Positions 23,780 to 31,279 of a stretch of DNA of 32,873 nucleotides are shown here, in pieces (positions within the stretch are counted from its first letter, which is position 1; each line of letters starts with the position of its first letter). The notes under the pieces were generated by a model. It did not search any database. It had not been told where the DNA came from and was given only the letters and a program-made list of their open reading frames with translations. The DNA is from Bacteroidota bacterium (lineage in GTDB: Bacteria > Bacteroidota > Bacteroidia > Sphingobacteriales > Sphingobacteriaceae), in assembly GCA_013288235.1 (NCBI GenBank), contig JABDCF010000030.1, forward strand, positions 1 through 32,873, read 5' to 3'. Made by a program: the position numbers and the translations under genes.

Positions 23780-26700
23780 ATGAACAAAAAAATACTTTTA
23801 ATTATAGGGTTATGCCTGGTGTTTTTCTGCCAGGCATTTGCCCAAAACCGCACAGTTACCGGTACTGTAACGGGCAAAGACGATGGCTTAGGCATTCCGG
23901 GAGCAACAGTAAAGGTAAAAGGGACGCAAAATGGCACACAAACCAATACTGCAGGCAAATACACTATAAGTGTGCCTGACGGCGCTGTATTGGAATTTAG
24001 CTTTATCGGTTATTTGCCGGTACAGCTAACCGTGCAGGGAGATGTATTGAATGCGGTGCTTACACCAGCAACCAATGAGCTTAACGAGGTGGTAGTAACC
24101 GCCAATGATATTAAGAGAGATAAAAGAACTTTGGGTTACTCTGCGCCAATCGTAAATAGCAAGGAGCTAACAGAGGGCGGCAACCCAAGCGCACTTACCT
24201 CATTAACCGGCCTTGTTGCAGGTGTTAACATCACTTCAACATCAAATACGCCGGGCAGCTCAACCAGGATCGTTCTTCGCGGTGGGTCGTCTATTACCGG
24301 TAACAACCAGGCTTTATTGGTTGTTGACGGGGTCCCTATTGATAATTCAAGTATCATAGGCGGCGCAAGCAGCTTAACGGCGGTTGATTTTGGAAACAGG
24401 GGCAATGATATTGATCCGAATGATATAGCATCTATCACAGTGCTAAAAGGGCCTGCAGCGGCAGCTCTTTATGGCTCAAGGGCATCCAATGGAGCGCTGA
24501 TGATCACTACCAAATCGGGTGCAAAAAATGGAAAAAAATTAGAGATAACGCTTAACTCTACCAATACATTTTCATCAGTTTTGAAATTACCTACTTTTCA
24601 AAATGAGTATGGCCAGGGGTTCATGTCGGGTTCGGCTACAAGCCCCGGCTACGTTACCGGCATAAATGACGCCAGTGATAATTTTAGCTGGGGAGCGCCC
24701 TTTACCGGAAAGGTAGAACCCTGGGGGCAGGACATTAACGGCGTTACCCAAAGCAAGCCATATTCGGCCTTGCCAAATAATATTAAAGATTTTTTTAAGA
24801 CCGGTTTTGCCGCCGACAACAATGTTGGTATCTCATCGGGCGATGAGAAAAACAACTTTTATTTAGGCTTAAACTCGTTAAATTCCGATGGTATATTTCC
24901 GGGGAGCAACGACGACACTTATGATAAATATGGGGTAAGGTTTAATGGTAAAGCTACGCTTGCAAACAATTTTACCGCAAGTATTAATTTTAACTACAAT
25001 AAAATCCAGGCAAATACACCTTCCGGCGGACAAGGTGCAAACAGTATATGGAATAACTTAATGCAAACGCCAAGGGATATCCCAATTAATACCATGGGAA
25101 ACCTTAACAATCCGTATAATGGGTATAATTCTGTTAATGATACGTATGGTTTTTATGGTGCATTTACTGTAAACCCATATTATATTCTTCAAAACTTTAG
25201 TAACCTTGATGATGTTAACCGTGTTACCGGCGCCTTTAACCTGGCCTGGAAACCCGTTAAGTGGTTAAATATAGTAGAACGAGTAGGTGTGGATTCATAC
25301 TCGGACCGCAGGAAGCTTATAGCACCCAAGTACCAATTTGAGCCTGCTGACGAATCGGGAAGCAATCTATGGGGCCCGATTGTTAATAATGGATCTTACG
25401 AAGTGGACCAGATCAATGTAAACGAGGTGGTGCATGATTTGATGGTTACTGCAACCCATGATTTTGGCAAAGATTTTCATGCATCCTTATTATTGGGCAA
25501 TAATATCAGGGAACGCTCTGTCAATTCCAATTTTACAAGCACTAATACCAGCGGTGGTTTAGTAGTTCCCGGATTTTACAACCTTGAAAACAGCAACGGC
25601 CCCGTAGATGTAATTACCGACAATATTTCAATACAAAGACTGGTAGGTTTTTACGCTGATTTAAATCTTTCGTATAAAGACTACCTGTTTTTAGAGGGTA
25701 CATTAAGAAACGACAGGTCCTCTACCTTGCCTTTAGATAACTACTCTTATTATTATCCAAGCGTAAGCGGTTCATTTGTATTTAGCGAATTGCTTAAAAA
25801 CACAGGTATTGCCAACGTTTTAAGTTACGGTAAATTACGGGCAAGTTTTGCGCAGGTAGGTAGCGATACAAATCCTTACGAATTGACAACCACTTATGGA
25901 AAAACTACTGTTAGCGGTTCCTTTGGTAATACTACCTTTCCATTCGGAAATGTTCCGGCATATCAAATTGGATCAGTCCTTGGCAATGCTGAGCTCAAAC
26001 CGGAGCAAACAAGCTCATTTGAAATTGGTACAGAGTTAGCATTTTTGCAAAGCAGGCTTTCCTTCGATTTTAGCTATTATGTTAACGATTCAAAAAACCA
26101 GATCTTAGCCATCCCGATCCCTAACTCAACAGGATATAGTTCCAGTGAGGTAAACGCAGGCGAGATCCAAAATAAAGGCATCGAGTTAACTATCAACGGC
26201 ACCCCTATTCAAACCAGTGATTTCACCTGGACCATATTCGGCACATTTACCAAAAACAGGAGTGATGTACTATCCCTGCCAAATGGCGTTTCGCAGATAA
26301 CGATAGGTGGTTTCGGCGGTATGGCAGAAGTTGCTGCTAAAGGGTTGCCTTATGGAGAATTTTACGGGATAACAAACCAAAAAGATGCACAGGGAAGAAC
26401 CATTATAAATCCGGCTACCGGGCAACCGATACCTACAACATCAGCCCAATACTTAGGGTCATATGAACCTAAATTTCAAACGTCATTAGGCACAAACTTC
26501 AAATACAAAAATTTTGCTTTAAATGTGTTGTTTGATGTTAAACACGGCGGCGTATTATATTCAGACACTAAAGCCCTTACAGACTTCGTAGGAACAGGGA
26601 TTGAAACCGGCGGCCCGCGATATGGCCAGCCTTTCCCTAATTCGGTTACCGTTGATGCTGCAGGCAAAAGTACCCCCAATACAACCATACCCTATTCTGT

Positions 26701-26998
26701 ATATAATTATTATACAAGCGTAGAACCAGTTGGGATGAACGTTATTGACGCATCGTATATCAAGATGCGCAGCGCCAGCATATCTTATACTTTTAGCAAA
26801 ACGCAATTGAGGAGCCTGCCGTTTGGTGCATTAACCATTGGGCTATTTGGAAACAACCTGTTTTTATGGACGCCAAAATCAAATGCATACGTAGATCCTG
26901 AAGTAAACTCAAGTGGCGCAGGAAACGAGCAGGGGTTAGATTTTGCAGCAAACCCATCAGTGCGTAACTATGGTATCAATTTAAAAGTTTCATTCTAA
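23780..26998 (+). CDS. susC: SusC/RagA-family TonB-linked outer-membrane receptor
   Basis: A 1072-residue transporter. Signal peptide MNKKILLIIGLCLVFFCQAF (cleavage after AFAQ, residue 22). Carboxypeptidase-regulatory-like domain about 24-95 (TVTGTVTGKDDGLGIPGATV), the TonB-interaction-like stretch LNEVVVTA (about 101-108), plug domain about 115-235 (LRGGSSITGNNQALLVVDGVP, ITVLKGPAAAALYGSRASNG), then the 22-strand barrel closing with NLKVSF. It imports a large ligand with energy from TonB. The partner SusD-type lipoprotein starts 12 nt later. No glycosidase, protease or sugar enzyme is nearby, so the ligand cannot be told. Confidence 0.95.
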   Translation: MNKKILLIIGLCLVFFCQAFAQNRTVTGTVTGKDDGLGIPGATVKVKGTQNGTQTNTAGKYTISVPDGAVLEFSFIGYLPVQLTVQGDVLNAVLTPATNELNEVVVTANDIKRDKRTLGYSAPIVNSKELTEGGNPSALTSLTGLVAGVNITSTSNTPGSSTRIVLRGGSSITGNNQALLVVDGVPIDNSSIIGGASSLTAVDFGNRGNDIDPNDIASITVLKGPAAAALYGSRASNGALMITTKSGAKNGKKLEITLNSTNTFSSVLKLPTFQNEYGQGFMSGSATSPGYVTGINDASDNFSWGAPFTGKVEPWGQDINGVTQSKPYSALPNNIKDFFKTGFAADNNVGISSGDEKNNFYLGLNSLNSDGIFPGSNDDTYDKYGVRFNGKATLANNFTASINFNYNKIQANTPSGGQGANSIWNNLMQTPRDIPINTMGNLNNPYNGYNSVNDTYGFYGAFTVNPYYILQNFSNLDDVNRVTGAFNLAWKPVKWLNIVERVGVDSYSDRRKLIAPKYQFEPADESGSNLWGPIVNNGSYEVDQINVNEVVHDLMVTATHDFGKDFHASLLLGNNIRERSVNSNFTSTNTSGGLVVPGFYNLENSNGPVDVITDNISIQRLVGFYADLNLSYKDYLFLEGTLRNDRSSTLPLDNYSYYYPSVSGSFVFSELLKNTGIANVLSYGKLRASFAQVGSDTNPYELTTTYGKTTVSGSFGNTTFPFGNVPAYQIGSVLGNAELKPEQTSSFEIGTELAFLQSRLSFDFSYYVNDSKNQILAIPIPNSTGYSSSEVNAGEIQNKGIELTINGTPIQTSDFTWTIFGTFTKNRSDVLSLPNGVSQITIGGFGGMAEVAAKGLPYGEFYGITNQKDAQGRTIINPATGQPIPTTSAQYLGSYEPKFQTSLGTNFKYKNFALNVLFDVKHGGVLYSDTKALTDFVGTGIETGGPRYGQPFPNSVTVDAAGKSTPNTTIPYSVYNYYTSVEPVGMNVIDASYIKMRSASISYTFSKTQLRSLPFGALTIGLFGNNLFLWTPKSNAYVDPEVNSSGAGNEQGLDFAANPSVRNYGINLKVSF

Positions 26999-27010
26999 AT
27001 AATAAACATC

Positions 27011-28489
27011 ATGACCAAAAAATATAAATTAAATTTAAAGCAAGCCTTATTTATAGGGCTTGTAGCTGCGGCCGGGTTTTCGGGCTGTAAAAAATATTTG
27101 GATACAAATCAGAACCCAAATAACCCGGCCAGCGTTGAGCCTTCATTGCTTTTGCCTACCACACAGGCAGCCCTTAGCCAGGTAGTAGGTAACTCTTTCC
27201 AGGTATTTGGCAATATTTGGGCCCAATATTGGACCCAAAGCCCGCTGGCGTCACAATATAAAACCATGGATCAATACGCCTCTGTTGGTACCGATTTTGA
27301 CGGCCCATGGCGTAACCTATACACAGTTGCGTTAGTAAACGCCGACCTGATCATAAGTAACCCAACATCATCAGCTAATCTAAAAGGTATTGCATACCTC
27401 ATGAAGGCTTATGGGTTTCAGCTGGCAACTGATGCTTTTGGTGATGTGCCGCTTTCGCAGGCGTTACAACCCACTAAGTACACAAACCCTAAATATGATA
27501 GCCAACAGGCAGTTTATGACAGCGTATTTGTGTACATTAACAGGGCAATACCTTTGCTTAATGCAACAAACTCCCTTAATCCCGGAGCGCAGGATATGAT
27601 ATTTCAAGGTAATATGGCCCAGTGGGTGGCTTTTGCCAATACACTTGAACTTAGGGCGTACTTACGATTAGCTATAGAAGATCCCGCTACTGCCCAGGCT
27701 GGTATTAAGGCGTTGTACGCAACTAATCCTAACTTTTTAACGGCAGATGCAACCATAACCTACATACCTACCGGTGGCAACCAAAACCCGTTTTACAATG
27801 AAGAGGTTGCATTAGGCGGAACTCAAAATGTGGTGGCAAGCTCAACAGCTGTAAACGCCTTTAACAAAAATAGTGATCCACGCTTACAACAATTTTATGT
27901 GATATATAATAACCCTGCACAGGATTCTCTTGAATCAATCCCGCAGGGAAGTTACCTGGCATTCAACCAAAAGATAGTTTCCACACCGTCGCCATTGGTG
28001 GGCGCCAGGGCAATTGACCCTACCTCTGCTACTGCGCCGGTTAAACTGATTTCTGCCGCTGAAAGTTCTTTTTTACAAGCTGAGGCCGTTGCCCGGGGCT
28101 GGGCTACAGGCGACGTGCCAACTTTATACAAAGCCGGTATAGCAGCGAGCTTTGCTGCCACGGGAGCAGGAGACCCGACAGCGTATATTAATACAGCGCC
28201 AGACGGAATATTAGCTTTAAATGCTGCAGTTAGCGTTAACGACAAGGTTAAAGCTATTATTACACAAAAGTATTATGCAATGTGTGGTTTCCAGGGTTTT
28301 GAGGCATGGACCGAATGGAGAAGAACAGGTTATCCTACTTTCTTTGTTCAGTCTGCGGCATCGATAATTGCCGCCGGGCAAATGCCGTTGCGTATGCTGT
28401 ACCCTAACTCAGAATTAACTTCAAATTTGAGTTATCCGGGAACTGTTCCTATTTATAAACCCGTTGGGTGGGGGCTTGCAAACCCATAA
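27011..28489 (+). CDS. susD: SusD/RagB-family outer-membrane lipoprotein (SusD-like_2 type)
   Basis: A 492-residue ligand-binding lipoprotein that caps the SusC channel. Lipobox GFSGC with lipid-bearing Cys26, followed by KKYLDTNQNPNNPASVEP, the typical start of this subfamily. The helical TPR-like part (MKAYGFQLATDAFGDVPLSQ, WVAFANTLELRAYLRLA) and C-terminal GFEAWTEWRRTGYP are present. It is coupled to susC by a 12-nt gap and closed by a terminator with a GAAA loop. The subfamily handles peptides or glycans; which one is unknown here. Confidence 0.94.
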   Translation: MTKKYKLNLKQALFIGLVAAAGFSGCKKYLDTNQNPNNPASVEPSLLLPTTQAALSQVVGNSFQVFGNIWAQYWTQSPLASQYKTMDQYASVGTDFDGPWRNLYTVALVNADLIISNPTSSANLKGIAYLMKAYGFQLATDAFGDVPLSQALQPTKYTNPKYDSQQAVYDSVFVYINRAIPLLNATNSLNPGAQDMIFQGNMAQWVAFANTLELRAYLRLAIEDPATAQAGIKALYATNPNFLTADATITYIPTGGNQNPFYNEEVALGGTQNVVASSTAVNAFNKNSDPRLQQFYVIYNNPAQDSLESIPQGSYLAFNQKIVSTPSPLVGARAIDPTSATAPVKLISAAESSFLQAEAVARGWATGDVPTLYKAGIAASFAATGAGDPTAYINTAPDGILALNAAVSVNDKVKAIITQKYYAMCGFQGFEAWTEWRRTGYPTFFVQSAASIIAAGQMPLRMLYPNSELTSNLSYPGTVPIYKPVGWGLANP

Positions 28490-28509
28490 TTTAACAAATT
28501 ACTAAGCAT

Positions 28510-28543
28510 AAAGGAGGCTGTCCCGAAAGGGATAGCCTCTTTT
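28510..28543 (+). terminator. Intrinsic terminator after susD
   Basis: GAGGCTGTCCC (28514-28524), GAAA loop, GGGATAGCCTC (28529-28539) and T4. One G-U pair, otherwise an 11-bp perfect stem. Confidence 0.88.
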
Positions 28544-28624
28544 ACTTTTGCACGGAATTTGTTTTCGGTTGCATTGTTGGGAATAATATAGGTAATTTGG
28601 TTTTTGGATTATGCACCTTTGCAA

Positions 28625-28753
28625 ACGGGGCACGAGGTAGACATTGCCCGCTTGAGTTGCCCGTTATACCCACGCCAGGATACATAGTTTGTTACCTGTC
28701 AGCGGGGCACGAGTAGCCATTGCCCGCCTGGCCTGCCCGTCATACTCGCCAGA
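28625..28753. repeat. Two tandem units of the 57-bp repeat family
   Basis: A diverged unit (28625-28675, acggggcacgagg...) is followed by a unit (28697-28753) identical to copy A at 20417-20473. The second unit runs into the toxin-like tail, whose apparent start lies within the repeat. Confidence 0.82.
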
Positions 28754-28914
28754 GGAGGGATGAAGTTCTGCCAGCAGTAATTAAAAATAAAGATGGCAGC
28801 TATAGCGTTAAACACATAAGCCCCTCAGATAATAGGGGAGCTGGAGGATCGCTGGGTCAACAAATAAAGACACTGCCTAATGGAACAAAAGTTAGAATTA
28901 TAGTTGTTGATTAA
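28720..28914 (+). pseudogene. C-terminal fragment, possibly of a toxin or SUKH-type protein
   Basis: The first codons come from the repeat (MPAWPARHTRQRR). The genuine part is about residues 19-64: VIKNKDGSYSVKHISPSDNR ... LGQQIKTLPNGTKVRIIVVD. The stop touches the ATG of the immunity-like gene (28915) with no gap, as in toxin-immunity pairs. The tail resembles the tail of the immunity protein (QIHNLPNGTKLKLKIIE), so it may instead be the remnant of a related immunity gene. The 5' part seems lost where the repeat now sits. Confidence 0.45.
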
Positions 28915-29541
28915 ATGAAATACACGGATTTATTAATTAACTCTAATGATTTTGATTCAAAATCGTTATTGACGAAAGAATCTATTGAAAAAGTTGAAAG
29001 TATACTTTCTGACTATAGTTATTTTAGTTTTATAGAGAAAGTAAATGGGGGATTTTTTTATGACTATTCTCTTCAGCTATATTCAATCAACACATCATTC
29101 GAATTTCACGATATAATAAAAGTGAATGAAGTTATAAAAAAAGAATATGGGGGAATTGTAGCCGATGATTTCTTTTTTGGTCAAGAAATCTTTGGCAATC
29201 AATTTGGTTATTCAAATGACGGCATAATTTTTTTGAATTCGGAAACAGGAGAAAGAGAAAAAATTGCTAACAATTTTGATGATTGGATTGAGGTGTTGAA
29301 AGCTGATTTAGATTATTTAACAGGAAAGAATATTGCAAAGGTGTGGAACAATTCTAATGTCTCATTTACGCCAAATGAAAGACTTTACCCCAAAAAGCCA
29401 TTTGTGATGGGGGGAGAATATAAAATTGAAAACTTGTTTCCATTAGGATATCCAAAATATATTAGTGCTTATGCCAACATTGCAAATCAGATTCATAATC
29501 TTCCTAATGGCACTAAGCTTAAATTAAAAATAATAGAATAA
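28915..29541 (+). CDS. SMI1/KNR4 (SUKH)-family immunity-like protein
   Basis: A 208-residue acidic protein. SUKH-type features are the N-terminal helix-loop FIEKVNGGFFYDYSLQLY, the central GNQFGYSNDGIIFLNSETGE, a FDDWIEVLKADLDYLTG helix and the C-terminal MGGEYKIENLFPLGYPKYIS ... NIANQIHNLPNGTK. Such proteins usually neutralise polymorphic toxins or sit in immunity arrays. The gene is much more AT-rich than its neighbours (for example runs such as attttttta), a sign of transfer. It abuts a truncated fragment and repeats. Function inferred from family. Confidence 0.75.
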   Translation: MKYTDLLINSNDFDSKSLLTKESIEKVESILSDYSYFSFIEKVNGGFFYDYSLQLYSINTSFEFHDIIKVNEVIKKEYGGIVADDFFFGQEIFGNQFGYSNDGIIFLNSETGEREKIANNFDDWIEVLKADLDYLTGKNIAKVWNNSNVSFTPNERLYPKKPFVMGGEYKIENLFPLGYPKYISAYANIANQIHNLPNGTKLKLKIIE

Positions 29542-29805
29542 CTGGACGCTGCCCCTATGTTCGTAGTTTGCTTGTAACGCTGTACGAACGTCTATGACTT
29601 CGGACGGCTATGGTTGCAGTTTGCAACTGCAATAACGAAATGTAAGATTGAAAGATGAAGCCTGGCCGCCATTTTGCGGACGGGCCTTGCTACTTAATGT
29701 GCGGAGACTTTTGTGGTTTTATAAAACATTTTTTAACTGAATGCAAAAATAGAAGTATTGATTATCAAATATTTATACGTAAATTTATTGGCGTGTTGTT
29801 GTGAA
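29542..29805. other. Palindrome-rich gap without a gene
   Basis: Contains TTGCAGTTTGCAACTGCAA (29614-29632, 8-bp arms), gttcgta/tacgaac arms near 29559-29588, and a CCGC/GCGG hairpin near 29664-29678. These may fold as DNA or RNA hairpins or be repeat debris. No ORF is supported. Confidence 0.55.
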
Positions 29806-29814
29806 ATGAACGCT
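29788..29814 (+). repeat. 27-bp direct repeat, copy 1
   Basis: ttggcgtgttgttgtgaaat and the next seven bases recur at 30303-30329 with two mismatches. The two copies are 515 bp apart and bracket the GspF relic. Confidence 0.65.
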
Positions 29815-29907
29815 GAACATGAATGGTGGCCTATTATTTTAAAGGCTTTGCGGGATATTAGCCAAAAGAACCTTTCAGCATATTTTAAGCTTCATATCGA
29901 TCCATAA
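29806..29907 (+). CDS. Tentative 33-residue ORF
   Basis: ATG 29806 lies within the direct repeat; the product reads MNAEHEWWPIILKALRDISQ then KNLSAYFKLHIDP. It is shorter than most genes, has no clear ribosome site and ends convergent with the relic at 29910. The clear amphipathic composition makes it worth noting, but it may be a gene fragment. Confidence 0.25.
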   Translation: MNAEHEWWPIILKALRDISQKNLSAYFKLHIDP

Positions 29908-29909
29908 AC

Positions 29910-30140
29910 CTATTGAAAACTATTACTCATTTGAAACAGCGGCAAATACATCGCAATTAAAATAACGCCAACAATAATCCCTAAAAAGATAATGATCAGT
30001 GGCTCCATCATGCTGCTAAGCGTGGATGTTTTGTATTCAACTTCTTCGATATATTGTTCGGAAATTTTACCCTGCTGAGCGTAGTTTGCGCGGAATGCTG
30101 CGTACCCGCGAGGGAAATATCCGATATTTTTTAATTGCAA
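29910..30140 (-). pseudogene. C-terminal relic of a GspF/PilC-type inner-membrane protein
   Basis: The final 50 residues read EEVEYKTSTLSSMMEPLIII, then FLGIIVGVILIAMYLPLFQM, which is the C-terminal helix and tail of type II secretion/type IV pilus F proteins. The rest of the gene (about 350 residues) is absent. The first 25 codons derive from a tandem repeat and start with TTG. It sits alone, with no gspE, gspG or pilB near, so it is a deletion remnant. Confidence 0.7.
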
Positions 30141-30184
30141 ACTAAATATTATCCGATATTTTTTAAATTGAAACTAATAATTAT
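30121..30184. repeat. Two tandem copies of a 32-bp AT-rich unit
   Basis: ccgatattttttaattgcaa opens the first unit (30121-30152); ccgatattttttaaattgaa opens the second (30153-30184). They overlap the 5' end of the GspF relic. Confidence 0.75.
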
Positions 30185-30302
30185 CGGAAAATCATTTAAC
30201 AATGCTTATAATACAAGATGAAATAATGAGTGCGTTATTTCCTGTTTTTTTCAACTGTTAATTTTTAATTAACTGGTTACCAGTTATTAGTGTATTTATA
30301 AG

Positions 30303-30329
30303 TTGGAGTGTTGTTGTGAAGTGAACGCT
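30303..30329 (+). repeat. 27-bp direct repeat, copy 2
   Basis: Second copy of the repeat at 29788-29814 with two mismatches. Possibly the product of a duplication, insertion or deletion that trapped the GspF relic between the copies. The rest of 30185-30412 holds no gene. Confidence 0.65.
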
Positions 30330-30412
30330 TATTGCATCATTGTTGCAATAAATATAACTCGCATTCGTTTTAAAGATAATTAACCAATTATGTAACCTTA
30401 ATCTTTAAAACC

Positions 30413-30934
30413 ATGGCCGAGTTAAATTCCACCCCGTCAAGATCAAGTGGCAAACACTCCAAAAAGAGGGTGCCGCTCCGTGTCGACCTTACTGCAATGG
30501 TCGACCTTGCCTTTTTGCTGATCACATTTTTTATGCTCACCACCACGCTTTCAAAACGAAGGATAATGCCGGTGGCGGTGCCCACAAAAGATGCAACGCC
30601 AATGCCAGACCCTGAAACACGTACCATGAGCCTTTGCCTTGGCAAAAACAACCGCCTGGTATGGTATTTAGGTATGCCCGAGAAGCCCCTAACCGTGCCG
30701 CAGCAGATAGGCTACGGCGCCGATTTGCAAAAGGCCATTAAAGAACTTAGTGATAAAATATTCAAATCATCCGGAAAAGATATCATCGTATTGGTAAAAC
30801 CATCGGATCATTCCGTTTATGAAAATCTTGTTGAAACGTTTGACGAGCTGAATAACCAGCAGGTTCAAACCTACAGCCTGGCCAGCATCCTGCCAAAGGA
30901 TGTTGAGCGTTTAAAACAGGGCGGGATATATTAA
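30413..30934 (+). CDS. exbD: ExbD/TolR-family biopolymer transport protein
   Basis: A 173-residue inner-membrane protein of the TonB-ExbB-ExbD or Tol energy-coupling systems. A basic N-tail (GKHSKKR) precedes one membrane helix VDLTAMVDLAFLLITFFMLT (24-43) with Asp31, equivalent to the proton-pathway Asp of E. coli ExbD. A periplasmic domain follows (60-173; QTYSLASILPKDVER). No ExbB or TonB gene is adjacent, so the partner must be elsewhere. It would power TonB-dependent receptors such as the nearby SusC; inference. Confidence 0.85.
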   Translation: MAELNSTPSRSSGKHSKKRVPLRVDLTAMVDLAFLLITFFMLTTTLSKRRIMPVAVPTKDATPMPDPETRTMSLCLGKNNRLVWYLGMPEKPLTVPQQIGYGADLQKAIKELSDKIFKSSGKDIIVLVKPSDHSVYENLVETFDELNNQQVQTYSLASILPKDVERLKQGGIY

Positions 30935-31062
30935 AAAGTCAGAAGTCGGAAGTTCGAAGTCGGAAGTCAGAAAGGATTGCGGGCTTCGGACGTCCTCATT
31001 TTACTATATAGCCCCTTTTTTTCTTCCGGACTTTACTGACTTTCGGACTTCCGGACTTCTTC
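30935..31062. repeat. Word-iterated inverted repeat (gtcggaagt family)
   Basis: Left arm agtcagaagtcggaagttcg and right arm cttccggactttactgactt pair imperfectly. It follows the ExbD stop and belongs with the tccgaaagtc family at 2377, 7376 and 10604. It may end exbD transcription; no T-run stem of normal form is seen. Confidence 0.65.
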
Positions 31063-31107
31063 AAAATACTTTTCCTTCCGCATACTAAAAAAACTGCAAT
31101 TAAGTTT

Positions 31108-31115
31108 TACCTTTG
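31108..31115 (+). promoter_or_regulatory. -7 box upstream of uppS
   Basis: TACCTTTG matches TAnnTTTG; no clear -33 TTTG. The leader to uppS would be about 165 nt, much longer than at other genes of this window. Confidence 0.5.
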
Positions 31116-31127
31116 TCCCCTGAAAAA

Positions 31128-31243
31128 TTTAGCCCGAATTTTGAAAAAACGGGCTAAAAATAAGGTTGGTTTTAATAATTGATTAAATCAAAAGCAAATA
31201 ATGCAGGGTATTTTGTTGATAAACTTCAACAAATAACCCTTTT
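31128..31243 (+). promoter_or_regulatory. Two hairpins in the uppS leader, the second terminator-like
   Basis: Hairpin 1: TTTAGCCCG (31128-31136) with CGGGCTAAA (31150-31158). Hairpin 2: 15-nt arms with two mismatches (31205-31219 and 31226-31240), loop taaact, then T4. Together they could act as an attenuator for uppS-bamA or be a leftover terminator. Confidence 0.4.
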
Positions 31244-31279
31244 ACAAGTCGAAATTATGGCTTTTAATGATCGATAATA

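Noticed and set aside
28625..28753. Integron attC site reading of the 57-bp repeats
   Set aside because: They lack the RYYYAAC/GTTRRRY core sites and no integron integrase is present, so only a generic repeat call is made.
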